This document shows, one piece after another, positions 17,024-24,237 of a stretch of 64,000 nt of DNA. The stretch spans positions 62,001 to 126,000 of the forward strand of contig NZ_FQZU01000009.1 in NCBI RefSeq assembly GCF_900142135.1, written 5' to 3'. Each line of letters begins with the position of its first letter. The stretch's first letter is position 1. The notes under the pieces were generated by a model. That model had not been told where the DNA came from and made no database searches. It saw nothing but the letters and a program-made list of their open reading frames with translations. The position numbers and the translations under genes were made by a program. The stretch comes from Desulfatibacillum alkenivorans DSM 16219 (GTDB lineage Bacteria > Desulfobacterota > Desulfobacteria > Desulfobacterales > Desulfatibacillaceae).

Positions 17024-17830
17024 CTAAATCGCAGCGCAAAATAATTGTTTGGTAGCCTCATCGGCAGGAAAGAGCAGCTCCACTCGTAATTCCTGAGTGG
17101 TTAGATCGAGCGGTGTGCCAAGGGTTGTTATGGTAGTGAAAAAACTCGCCCTAACAGAGTCCTTCTCAAATGTCAGAATCATGATTGGCATATCGGCGTC
17201 AATATCTGCATCCACTATAGAATCATGTATATTAAGTTTGGACATGTCTTTGTAGAGATCAATCAATTCTTCGTTTTGGGTCGAAACCGCCTCTCCCAGC
17301 AGGCGATCCATCATGAACTGTTCAACCATAGGCCAGTGTATGATGTAGTTTTTCAAGCCGTCCTCTGCAAAAACCATCCGGTAAACATTGTCATACTTTT
17401 TGAAGACGTTTTCTCCTACCAGGGTTTTCACGACCTGCTGATAGCCTGAGTTTTTCATCAAAATCTTGTAAGCTGCATTGATCACGATGGCTGGGTAAGG
17501 TTCGTGCTTTTGCAAGATCCTCTCCAGAGCGCTCCTAACCATGGACATCTTTTCCCCTTCAAAGGGCTCTTCTTTGAACTGGGAAGCAAAGCCGGCGGCC
17601 ATTAAGAGCGCGTTTCTTTGTCGTAAGGGCAATTTGAGGCAGCCGGCAATTTTAAGAATCAATTCCCGGCTGGGTTTCGATCGGCCCGTTTCCACGAAAC
17701 TCAAATGCTTTGAAGAAATACCGGCATCCAAGGCCAAATCCATTTGGCTGACCTTATTGTGCTTTCTCCAAAGCCGAAGCATGTCCCCCACGGATTCCGT
17801 CTTTTTATGGGCGCCCACAAAATTCAGCAT
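17024..17830 (-). CDS. XRE-family regulator with MmyB-like ligand domain
   Basis: The gene encodes 268 residues from ATG 17830, chosen for the GGGAGG site 8 bases upstream; a longer frame starts at 17860. An N-terminal XRE helix-turn-helix (VSQMDLALDAGISSKHLSFVE) is followed by a ~180-residue domain of the MmyB-like type, thought to bind a fatty acid or other small ligand. Base composition is more AT-rich than in neighbours, suggesting acquisition. It is divergent from a small membrane-protein gene, with an inverted repeat between them. Confidence 0.85.
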   Translation of the reverse strand: MLNFVGAHKKTESVGDMLRLWRKHNKVSQMDLALDAGISSKHLSFVETGRSKPSRELILKIAGCLKLPLRQRNALLMAAGFASQFKEEPFEGEKMSMVRSALERILQKHEPYPAIVINAAYKILMKNSGYQQVVKTLVGENVFKKYDNVYRMVFAEDGLKNYIIHWPMVEQFMMDRLLGEAVSTQNEELIDLYKDMSKLNIHDSIVDADIDADMPIMILTFEKDSVRASFFTTITTLGTPLDLTTQELRVELLFPADEATKQLFCAAI

Positions 17831-17844
17831 AAATTTTACCTCCC

Positions 17845-17865
17845 AGGTAATGGACATCATTACCT
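17845..17865. promoter_or_regulatory. Candidate XRE operator in divergent promoter region
   Basis: AGGTAATG-5-CATTACCT is an exact 8+8 inverted repeat. It is placed 15 bases upstream of the regulator start and about 58 bases upstream of the membrane-protein start. The position fits an autoregulatory operator controlling both directions. Confidence 0.65.
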
Positions 17866-17922
17866 TTAGGGGTTACCATTCACAAGAACTCAGGGCAACC
17901 TTATTTTGAAAGGAGAAAGACA

Positions 17923-18264
17923 ATGACGGTGTTTCGTATTTTATTGGGCATTTTTACAATCGCAATCCTGCTCTTTACGGGACTTGTGATTCAAAACCAT
18001 GGATGGAATCTTTTCCCTGTCTTCTTTGGAGACATTGCGGCCATGACCTGGGCTGGACAGTTCAATTTTGACTTTATGTGTTTCCTTACGCTTTCCGGGT
18101 TATGGCTCGCATGGCGACACAGGTTCTCTATGGTGGGTATCATATTGGGCATTATGGGCTTTTTCGGGGGCATCATGTTTCTCGCTCCATATCTTCTTAT
18201 TATGAGTTTTAAGTCGAATGGAGACATGAATGAATTACTATTAGGAGATTACAGGGGGGACTAA
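17923..18264 (+). CDS. Small membrane protein
   Basis: This 113-residue protein is preceded by AAAGGAG. Three hydrophobic segments are visible (about residues 5-25, 46-63 and 70-95), with a hydrophilic C-terminal tail. The family is not recognised. It is divergently transcribed from the XRE/MmyB-like regulator and is probably its target. Composition is AT-rich like the regulator's, so both genes look like one acquired unit between repeat copies 1 and 2. Confidence 0.65.
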   Translation: MTVFRILLGIFTIAILLFTGLVIQNHGWNLFPVFFGDIAAMTWAGQFNFDFMCFLTLSGLWLAWRHRFSMVGIILGIMGFFGGIMFLAPYLLIMSFKSNGDMNELLLGDYRGD

Positions 18265-18305
18265 GCTGTTATTGTTTTTGGAGACATCTTATCGTTTTAT
18301 TCTTT

Positions 18306-18450
18306 ATTCTTGGGGACGTCCCTGCATATTCTTGGGGACGTCCCTGCTAACTCACTAACTTTTTGTAATTCTTGGGGACGTCTTTGAATAATAATTCTTG
18401 GGGACGTAATTCTTGGGGACGTCTTTGAATAATTAATTCTTGGGGACGTC
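18306..18450. repeat. Array of six GGGGACGTC repeats
   Basis: ATTCTTGGGGACGTC-type units occur at 18306, 18328, 18368, 18394, 18409 and 18436, all in one orientation with irregular spacing of about 15-40 bases. Some are followed by TTTGAATAATT. No spacers of constant length exist, so this is not a CRISPR. It resembles dispersed REP-like repeats. The wider 674-base gap (18265-18938) holds this array, repeat copy 2 and about 270 bases with nothing recognised. Confidence 0.88.
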
Positions 18451-18481
18451 TTTGAATAATTGACTAACTGTTCTCAAGCCT

Positions 18482-18524
18482 TGACGCCAAAGCCGTCGTC
18501 AAAGGCATGCTGGAAAAACTATAA
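18482..18524 (+). pseudogene. cooC 3'-end fragment
   Basis: Thirteen codons (AKAVVKGMLEKL and flanking) with a stop codon match the end of cooC at 16705-16747, with a few substitutions. There is no start or upstream body. It is carried inside the 233-bp repeat and is not expected to be translated. Confidence 0.85.
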
Positions 18525-18533
18525 CACCCTCCG

Positions 18534-18580
18534 GCCGGGGCCAACGCGCCAAGCCTCATCGCCCCGGCCGATTTTTTCTC
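18534..18580 (+). terminator. Duplicated terminator in repeat copy 2
   Basis: The CGGCCGGGGC / GCCCCGGCCG stem followed by ATTTTTT is the same hairpin as after cooC. It lies between the small membrane protein and the lipoprotein gene, so it would insulate the two modules from each other. Confidence 0.85.
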
Positions 18581-18938
18581 CTTGAACATACCCGCCCATC
18601 CCCATTATCATACATAAACAGCGGACCGTGGCATAGAAGGGCGCCCCAAAAAGTTTTTGTCGGGTCACGCGGACCTGCGCCATGAAATTTGAAGCGATTC
18701 AGATCGCACACTGTTAGGTACACGCAGATCGCGCCAGGGCGGTTTAAGGCGTTTTGGAAGGACTAACGCCTGGGAAACAAGGAAATGATTCAGCGGTCTT
18801 TTTAAGGGACATCCGTGTTTACGCTTATTTGTCACATAGTATAGATTTTAGTTGTTATATTTTACTCTATGATATAAGAGTTATTTATCTGTCATTTCTC
18901 CCTCGATTCTAATAAATCACAGCACAAGGAGCAGACCC

Positions 18939-20240
18939 ATGAATCCGCTCAGGGCCATTCTTATGTTAGCCTTCGCACTGATGGTGGCCAGCTGCGCCTC
19001 CGTCACCGTCCAGGACGCCGCCCCTAATGACGGCCGTGGTGACAACTTGAAGGACGGATACCTTTATTATCCACGCCGTCCGTATCTGCACGTGAAAAAA
19101 GAGTTTCCCCTCGAAGGAGGAGAAGGATACATCCAGGCGAAAAGAACCAAGGACGGCATTCTGTTCCGCAGTCCATGGGATGAAAGACTCCAAGCCCTGC
19201 CTCTTGGAGCCATTCTCACCAGGAACAAGACCGGGGACCTGACGTCCGGCGAAAAGAAGGATGACGAGGGCGGCGCCACCGCCAGCACGGAAAATTCCTC
19301 GGAGGACCGCCAGACGTTGAGCAAGGCGACGGCCACGGCCGGATACAATCCGGCCGTGAAGGAGATCGAACCCTTGGGCGACTTGTTCGACATCGTCTAT
19401 CTGCCGGACGTGGACAACCCCCGCGTCTTGAACGCCTCTGCCCCGCTGGGCACGGCTGACGTCAGTCTGGCCTATGGACCAGGCAACACCTTCAATACAT
19501 TCCAGACCACGGCGGACAACCGCGAGATAGGATACGTGGTGAAGGACTTGGTGGACACGACCATCAAAGTCGCCAAAAAGGTTGCGGAGATGCAGACGGG
19601 CCTGGCGACCCTTACGAGCGGCCAGATGGACACTCTGGCGTCGGATTATAAGATCGGGGACACCATGCTCCTGAAATATCGATATGTGGCCTATGCGACG
19701 CCCAACCTGACCCCCCTCGTGAAGGAGCGTGAATTCGCGGATGCCAGGGCGAGGTCGATTTTTCATGAGGAGGACCCCTATCTCAGAAGGCCGGAGTATC
19801 CGTATACCCGCTTTGCCTTCAAGATCCGCACGGAGTTTAGCCTGATCAAGGAAGACTTAGGCGCGCCCGGGCAAAATCCGAAGCCGGAAGGCGCTGACGT
19901 GGAAGCGGAGAAATCAAGGCAGATCGCGATCAATCTGATTTTCGACAAGAAAACGCTGGAACTCAAAGACGCCGGCGGAAAGGTGGAGTACAAGCTGACT
20001 TTCCTACCCACCGACCCCAAGACGATCACTGCGGATTCCGAGGTGCGGGTGACATGGCTTCACGATCCCTCCTTGCAAAACCCGAAAAACCTCTTGCCCC
20101 GCGTGCTTCAACAGACCATCGCGTTGCTGGAAGGCACGCCAGACGATCAACAGGAACCCATTCTGAACTGGCTCAAAGCCGCCAAGAAGCCCGAGAACGT
20201 GATAAACCTACTGCCAAATGCGGGCACGAAAGGATCGTGA
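18939..20240 (+). CDS. Lipoprotein of unknown function
   Basis: This 433-residue protein is preceded by AAGGAG. The N-terminus is a lipoprotein signal with lipobox VASC (Cys about residue 19), so it is probably anchored to the outer or inner membrane. The mature part is hydrophilic, with a low-complexity charged stretch (about residues 100-130) and otherwise mixed alpha/beta character. I do not recognise the family. It is followed after 3 bases by a trypsin-like protease, so the two are almost certainly co-translated. Both lie between identical 233-bp repeats. It may be a substrate, anchor or partner of the protease; this is inference. Confidence 0.75.
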   Translation: MNPLRAILMLAFALMVASCASVTVQDAAPNDGRGDNLKDGYLYYPRRPYLHVKKEFPLEGGEGYIQAKRTKDGILFRSPWDERLQALPLGAILTRNKTGDLTSGEKKDDEGGATASTENSSEDRQTLSKATATAGYNPAVKEIEPLGDLFDIVYLPDVDNPRVLNASAPLGTADVSLAYGPGNTFNTFQTTADNREIGYVVKDLVDTTIKVAKKVAEMQTGLATLTSGQMDTLASDYKIGDTMLLKYRYVAYATPNLTPLVKEREFADARARSIFHEEDPYLRRPEYPYTRFAFKIRTEFSLIKEDLGAPGQNPKPEGADVEAEKSRQIAINLIFDKKTLELKDAGGKVEYKLTFLPTDPKTITADSEVRVTWLHDPSLQNPKNLLPRVLQQTIALLEGTPDDQQEPILNWLKAAKKPENVINLLPNAGTKGS

Positions 20241-20243
20241 GCC

Positions 20244-21194
20244 ATGGCATTCACCGACTTGACCGTGTTCGAACAGGCCGGGATTCTGCGGCGCTTCATC
20301 CCAGGCCTCGAAAAACGCCTGAAGGAAGATCACCCAGAGCTGGTGTCGCTGACCCTCGGCAACCGGGAGCGGGGCGGCAAGGTCATGGAGGACGAGCTGA
20401 CACTCAAGGCCGTGGTGCGGGAAAAGCTGGCCCAGCCCGTCAATCCCTTGCCGAGTTCCATCACGCTACGCACGCGGGCCAGGGCCGCCACCCAAGAAGA
20501 GTCGGCGGCGGCCATTGAAATACCCATCGACGTGGTCAGCTTTCCCACTTCCGAGCTTACCTCTGCAGCCAATGTCTTTGCTGTAAATGCAACCGGCTGC
20601 CTTGCCGGACGCATTCTCTGGGCAAATGGAGGGCGGGCCTGGCTCACGGTGTCCCATCTTCTCAAATTCCCTGGCGGGGCGACCGTGAACGCCCTCACCA
20701 CTCGGGACGGCGTGCGCCTGCCGCGGGCAAAAGGCGCCCTGTGGCTCCAAGACCCCCTCCAGCCCGGCTACCCCATCGACGCAACCGCCGTGGTCGAAGA
20801 AGAGGACATGCAACGGTATGCGGCGTGGACCGCGGCCAAGATTGATTCCAAGATATGGACCCAACAGCTAAACGGCTTGAGGGGGTTCTATTTTGTCGAC
20901 CAGAAAGGCGAGTTCCACGCGCTCAGGTATCATACGACGTGCCGGGCGGGGATCGTGCAATTCACGGGAGGAGGTTACTACCCCCTGGTGCACCTTTTTC
21001 AGAGCGACTACGCTCCATACGGCGGCGACTCCGGCGGGCCCGTATGGCTCGAATACCAGCAGAATCAGTATCTTGTCGGCATTCAGTCGGGCGTGACCGA
21101 GGGCAACTTCATAGTCATACCCATTGACTGCGTTTCGCGCGCCTTTCGAAATGCCGGTGTCATGAGCGGCATATGGTTCAAGCCGCTTAGCTAG
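20244..21194 (+). CDS. Trypsin-like serine protease with novel N-terminal region
   Basis: This is a 316-residue protein. The C-terminal two-thirds has trypsin-like active-site signatures: His138 (LTVSHLL), probable Asp179 (YPIDATAVV) and Ser263 (GGDSGGPVW). Residues 1-100 form a charged region of unknown fold (EQAGILRRFIPGLEKRL...). No signal peptide is visible, unlike the other S1 protease in this window, so it may act in the cytoplasm or leave by another route. It starts 3 bases after the lipoprotein stop. The pair has the look of an accessory two-gene system. Confidence 0.78.
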   Translation: MAFTDLTVFEQAGILRRFIPGLEKRLKEDHPELVSLTLGNRERGGKVMEDELTLKAVVREKLAQPVNPLPSSITLRTRARAATQEESAAAIEIPIDVVSFPTSELTSAANVFAVNATGCLAGRILWANGGRAWLTVSHLLKFPGGATVNALTTRDGVRLPRAKGALWLQDPLQPGYPIDATAVVEEEDMQRYAAWTAAKIDSKIWTQQLNGLRGFYFVDQKGEFHALRYHTTCRAGIVQFTGGGYYPLVHLFQSDYAPYGGDSGGPVWLEYQQNQYLVGIQSGVTEGNFIVIPIDCVSRAFRNAGVMSGIWFKPLS

Positions 21195-21234
21195 CGCCCA
21201 CCCATCAAGTGCTGCTTTTCCAATAATTCTTGTA

Positions 21235-21299
21235 ATTCTTGGGGACGTCTTTGTAATTCTTGGGGACGTCTTTGAATAATTGTAATTCTTGGGGACGTC
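21235..21299. repeat. Array of three GGGGACGTC repeats
   Basis: Units start at 21235, 21256 and 21285 in the same orientation and form as those at 18.3 kb. A partial unit (AATTCTTG) sits just before. It leads straight into repeat copy 3. The whole gap 21195-21923 (729 bases) contains this array, copy 3, an imperfect inverted repeat, and no convincing gene. Confidence 0.87.
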
Positions 21300-21515
21300 T
21301 TTGAATAATTGACTAACTGTTCTCAAGCCTTGACGCCAAAGCCGTCGTCAAAGGCATGCTGGAAAAACTATAACACCCTCCGGCCGGGGCCAACGCGCCA
21401 AGCCTCATCGCCCCGGCCGATTTTTTCTCCTTGAACATACCCGCCCATCCCCATTATCATACATAAACAGCGGACCGTGGCATAGAAGGGCGCCCCAAAA
21501 AGTTTTTGTCGGGTC
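21283..21515. repeat. 233-bp direct repeat, copy 3 (with cooC tail fragment)
   Basis: This is identical to 18434-18666 over the full 233 bases. It carries the same GGGGACGTC unit, cooC-tail remnant (about 21331-21372) and terminator (about 21380-21427). It closes the lipoprotein-protease module on its 3' side. The sequence diverges immediately after GTCGGGTC. Confidence 0.93.
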
Positions 21516-21613
21516 GCTCCGCATGGGCTTTTAGGATTCTATATCGTTCCCGTCAGAACGGACGTCTTTGGATACTAAAAGACCCATGGCGGCTTCGCGT
21601 GACTCGACCCACA
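21511..21613. repeat. Imperfect inverted repeat at the end of the module
   Basis: The left arm starting GGGTCGCTCCGCATGGGCTT is matched, with gaps, by the reverse complement of the right arm ending CCCATGGCGG...GACTCGACCC. The arms share CATGGG-CTTTTAG. A further GTCGGGTCGCGCGAAGC element follows at about 21643, with a diverged relative at about 18659. This looks like a degenerate REP- or MITE-type element. Confidence 0.5.
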
Positions 21614-21923
21614 AGATGCCTGTGATTTCAATCTGTTGTAGGTCGGGTCGCGCGAAGCTGTGCATTGAAATTTGAATCGACAGGATGTCATTTTACCGTA
21701 TCTGAATTCAAAATTTTGGGAGTCCAGGCGCAGCGACCCGACATTCTGGATACACGGCAATGGATTTCGGGGGACATGACTTTATCTCAGCAAAAGCGTC
21801 AAATCTTGCAAAGTATGTTCTATGAGATAAACATCACGTCCCCACAAAATCAAGGCAGAAATTGATAGACTGATTGCATCAACCTATAACCAAACAAAAT
21901 TAATCAAATAAAAGGGAATCGTC

Positions 21924-22637
21924 ATGAAAGAATACACCATTCATCCGTTGGTTGTGGGCGTAAACGAAACCGACCAGGGCGTCATGACCTATCTGCGGGA
22001 TTACGGAAAACGCATTTACCTGCCCATCTATGTCTTTGTCATCAAGGGCGGAGACAAAAATATCCTTGTGGATACCGGGCTGGAGCAGTTTGTGGTGGCC
22101 GACGACCTGGGCGAAAAGCTGGGCATGGACATCCTGGAGTTCGAGGACGCCCTGGCGACCCAGGGCCTGGAGCCTAAAGACATCGACGTCATCATTCACA
22201 CTCACCTGCACAACGATCATTGCGAAAACGACTACAAATGCGAAAACGCCAAGGTCTACATGCAGCAGGCGGAGTTTGACTTTTTCCAGGACCCGCACCC
22301 CATCGACCATCGGTATTATCCGGACGTGCTGGACGACGTGGACGTGGAAATCATCAGCGGCGACCAGGAGTTGTTTGACGGGATTTCCGTGATTTTCTCC
22401 CCCGGCCACAGCGTGGGAGGCCAGAGCGTTTGCGTGAACACCAAACAGGGAAAAGCCGTAATCACCGGATTTTGCGCCAACGAGAAAAACTTTCCCGAGG
22501 CCGGACCGGCGGTGGCGCCCGGAGTGCATATTGACGTACGTCAGGCTTATGACAGCGCGCAAAAAATCAAAACCGATGCGGACATCCTCATCCCCCTCCA
22601 CGCCATGTGGGTGGGGCGGGAATCCGTCATCGGCTGA
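21924..22637 (+). CDS. Metallo-beta-lactamase-fold hydrolase (AHL lactonase-like)
   Basis: This 237-residue protein is preceded by AAAAGGGA. The zinc motif HTHLHNDHC (H94xH96xD98H99), a later metal histidine (SPGHSVGG) and a C-terminal histidine (IPLHAMW) place it in the MBL-fold superfamily, near the N-acyl homoserine lactonase group. The true substrate may be another lactone or thioester. It precedes the MttB-family gene by 146 bases, in which one copy of a dispersed repeat lies (about 22670-22760). Confidence 0.82.
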   Translation: MKEYTIHPLVVGVNETDQGVMTYLRDYGKRIYLPIYVFVIKGGDKNILVDTGLEQFVVADDLGEKLGMDILEFEDALATQGLEPKDIDVIIHTHLHNDHCENDYKCENAKVYMQQAEFDFFQDPHPIDHRYYPDVLDDVDVEIISGDQELFDGISVIFSPGHSVGGQSVCVNTKQGKAVITGFCANEKNFPEAGPAVAPGVHIDVRQAYDSAQKIKTDADILIPLHAMWVGRESVIG

Positions 22638-22669
22638 AACGCCGCGTTGCCATGGAAAAATGGAGATCC

Positions 22670-22760
22670 TGAAGAAAACAGCCTCCGGCGGGTCGCTTCA
22701 TGGAAAAGCGGGGCAAAATCTTTTCTAAGGCGCTACGCGCAACGATCGCAGGGCGCCGAT
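22670..22760. repeat. Dispersed spacer repeat, copy A
   Basis: The segment has the order AACAGCCTCCGGCGG, an A/T-rich AAAATCTTTT core, then AAGGCGCTACGCGCAACG. The same order occurs at 24712-24785 and, inverted, at 25832-25915. The core is the most degenerate of the three. Confidence 0.6.
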
Positions 22761-22783
22761 ATTCAAAAGAATAGGAGATTTCA

Positions 22784-24229
22784 ATGAGCAGGCAGGCTTT
22801 TGAAGCCTTTCAAAGGGGAATAACGCTGGAAAAGGAGGCTCAATTCGAAAGGGCCAAGGCCCTTTACGAGGACATCCTGCTTAACGCCGGCGAGGACGCG
22901 GTTACGGAAAAAGTTCATTGCCGGATGGAGGACATCGACGACCTGATTGCCGAAAAGGCAATTTACCGGCGCATTGATGAAAACGCAAAGCTGGTGCTGA
23001 CGGAAATCGGCGTAAACATCGCCGGCAGCCAGTCCCTTTTGGAACTTCTGATGGAGGCGGACGCCGTGAATTTCGACAATGAAACGGCGCTGTTCATCCC
23101 CTTGAAACAAGAGTACATCGATCATTGCCTGGAACAGACGCCCCGAAAGATGGCGGGAGATCCGGGGAAAAACACTTTCGGCATTGGCGCGACTTCGCCC
23201 TTTTTAAAGCGGGCCGGCGAAGATGAACTGCGCCAAGCCAATCGGGAGGAGTACAAAAAGATCGCTTCTGCGGTGGGGGAGCAGCAAGACGTTGTGGGGA
23301 TTTTTAGCCTGCCGGCGGCTTGCGACATGAGCATTTCCCTGTTCGAGGTCGCTCAATTGATGGAAAAAAATTTTCCCGGGCTCAAAATGATTACCACCAA
23401 TACGATGAGCGATGATGAAGCGGCTTTTTTAAAAGGCAAGGATCAATGGCTCGACGGCACGAGCCTGATGACCTCCCTGGGCCCCATGGATAACATGGTG
23501 GAGCCCTTTCTGCGCAGCGCCCGCATAGGCAACAATCTTTTGCTCATCGATCAAAGCATTGCAGGCGTCTCCGCCCCGGGCAGCCCGGAGGCTTTCCTGA
23601 CCCAGGTCCATGCCCAGGTTATTTTCATGATGGTCATCGCCCAGACCGTTAATCCGGGTGTATCTTGCGTACATTGCGGCATTCCCAGCGTCGTCGGGGC
23701 GGACGGCGCCCTGGCGTACAGCTCCCCCCAGCAAACATTCATCAATGCGGCCATGGCGAGGGTCAACTCCTGGATCGCCCATTTTCCTTCCGCCCAGACC
23801 GGAGGCAGCACCAGCTTGAGCGAGGTGACTCCCCAGGCGCTTTTGGACTCGGAATTGAGCCGAAACACGCTGCGCAAATATGGGGTGCACATCGTGCGGC
23901 ATGCCATGGGCGCCTTAGGCAGCCTTAACTTTTTCAGCCTGGATAAATTTTTGGAGGACTGCGGCCGCGAAAGACATTCCCGCAGGATTTTTGAAGCAAT
24001 GCCAAAGGATATAGGCGTAATCCCCACCTACTTTCCCGGCGACGATCAGGCTCTTGCAGGAATCCGGGAGGCCGCGGAAAAGGGCAACCCTAAAAACGCC
24101 GACCACACATTGAAAAATGCGGGTTCGTTCATTCATTGGATGGAACGCATCCGTGAGGCCGCCAAAAAAAAACAATACTATCCGGAACTCAACGATATTG
24201 TCTTGGAAACGATCAATTCAGGCGGGTGA
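22784..24229 (+). CDS. MttB-family (non-pyrrolysine) methyltransferase
   Basis: The 481-residue protein starts with AGGAG upstream. It resembles trimethylamine methyltransferase family proteins along its length (TIM-barrel region with TNTMSDDEAAFLKGKDQW, and a C-terminal segment with DHTLKNAGSFIHWMERIREA). No in-frame UAG interrupts it, so it belongs to the large pyrrolysine-free branch. One characterised member of that branch, MtgB, demethylates glycine betaine onto a corrinoid protein. No corrinoid protein is encoded nearby. Its stop overlaps the start region of a response-regulator gene. Confidence 0.82.
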   Translation: MSRQAFEAFQRGITLEKEAQFERAKALYEDILLNAGEDAVTEKVHCRMEDIDDLIAEKAIYRRIDENAKLVLTEIGVNIAGSQSLLELLMEADAVNFDNETALFIPLKQEYIDHCLEQTPRKMAGDPGKNTFGIGATSPFLKRAGEDELRQANREEYKKIASAVGEQQDVVGIFSLPAACDMSISLFEVAQLMEKNFPGLKMITTNTMSDDEAAFLKGKDQWLDGTSLMTSLGPMDNMVEPFLRSARIGNNLLLIDQSIAGVSAPGSPEAFLTQVHAQVIFMMVIAQTVNPGVSCVHCGIPSVVGADGALAYSSPQQTFINAAMARVNSWIAHFPSAQTGGSTSLSEVTPQALLDSELSRNTLRKYGVHIVRHAMGALGSLNFFSLDKFLEDCGRERHSRRIFEAMPKDIGVIPTYFPGDDQALAGIREAAEKGNPKNADHTLKNAGSFIHWMERIREAAKKKQYYPELNDIVLETINSGG

Positions 24230-24237
24230 GGATGCTT

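Larger units (their letters stand above)
18434..18666. repeat. 233-bp direct repeat, copy 2 (with cooC tail fragment)
   Basis: By eye this is base-for-base identical to 21283-21515. It contains one GGGGACGTC unit, then a remnant of the last 13 cooC codons with stop (about 18482-18524, ending GMLEKL where cooC has GMLDKL), then a terminator hairpin and about 90 bases of spacer ending GTCGGGTC. It lies upstream of the lipoprotein-protease pair. Confidence 0.93.

Noticed and set aside
18306-21299. CRISPR array
   Set aside because: The repeats are about 15 bases, with irregular gaps of 0-25 bases and no constant-size unique spacers, and no cas genes are present.
20868-21326. Minus-strand open frame crossing the protease end and the GGGGACGTC array
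   Set aside because: Its N-terminus is just the translated repeat (PKNYNYSKTSPRITKTSPRIT), and the rest is antisense to the protease.
21665-21865. 66-residue open frame in the spacer before the MBL hydrolase
   Set aside because: It overlaps degenerate repeats, has no ribosome site and no recognisable features.
22784-24229. Pyrrolysine-containing trimethylamine methyltransferase
   Set aside because: The frame contains no in-frame UAG, so the pyrrolysine branch is excluded; the general MttB-like family is kept.
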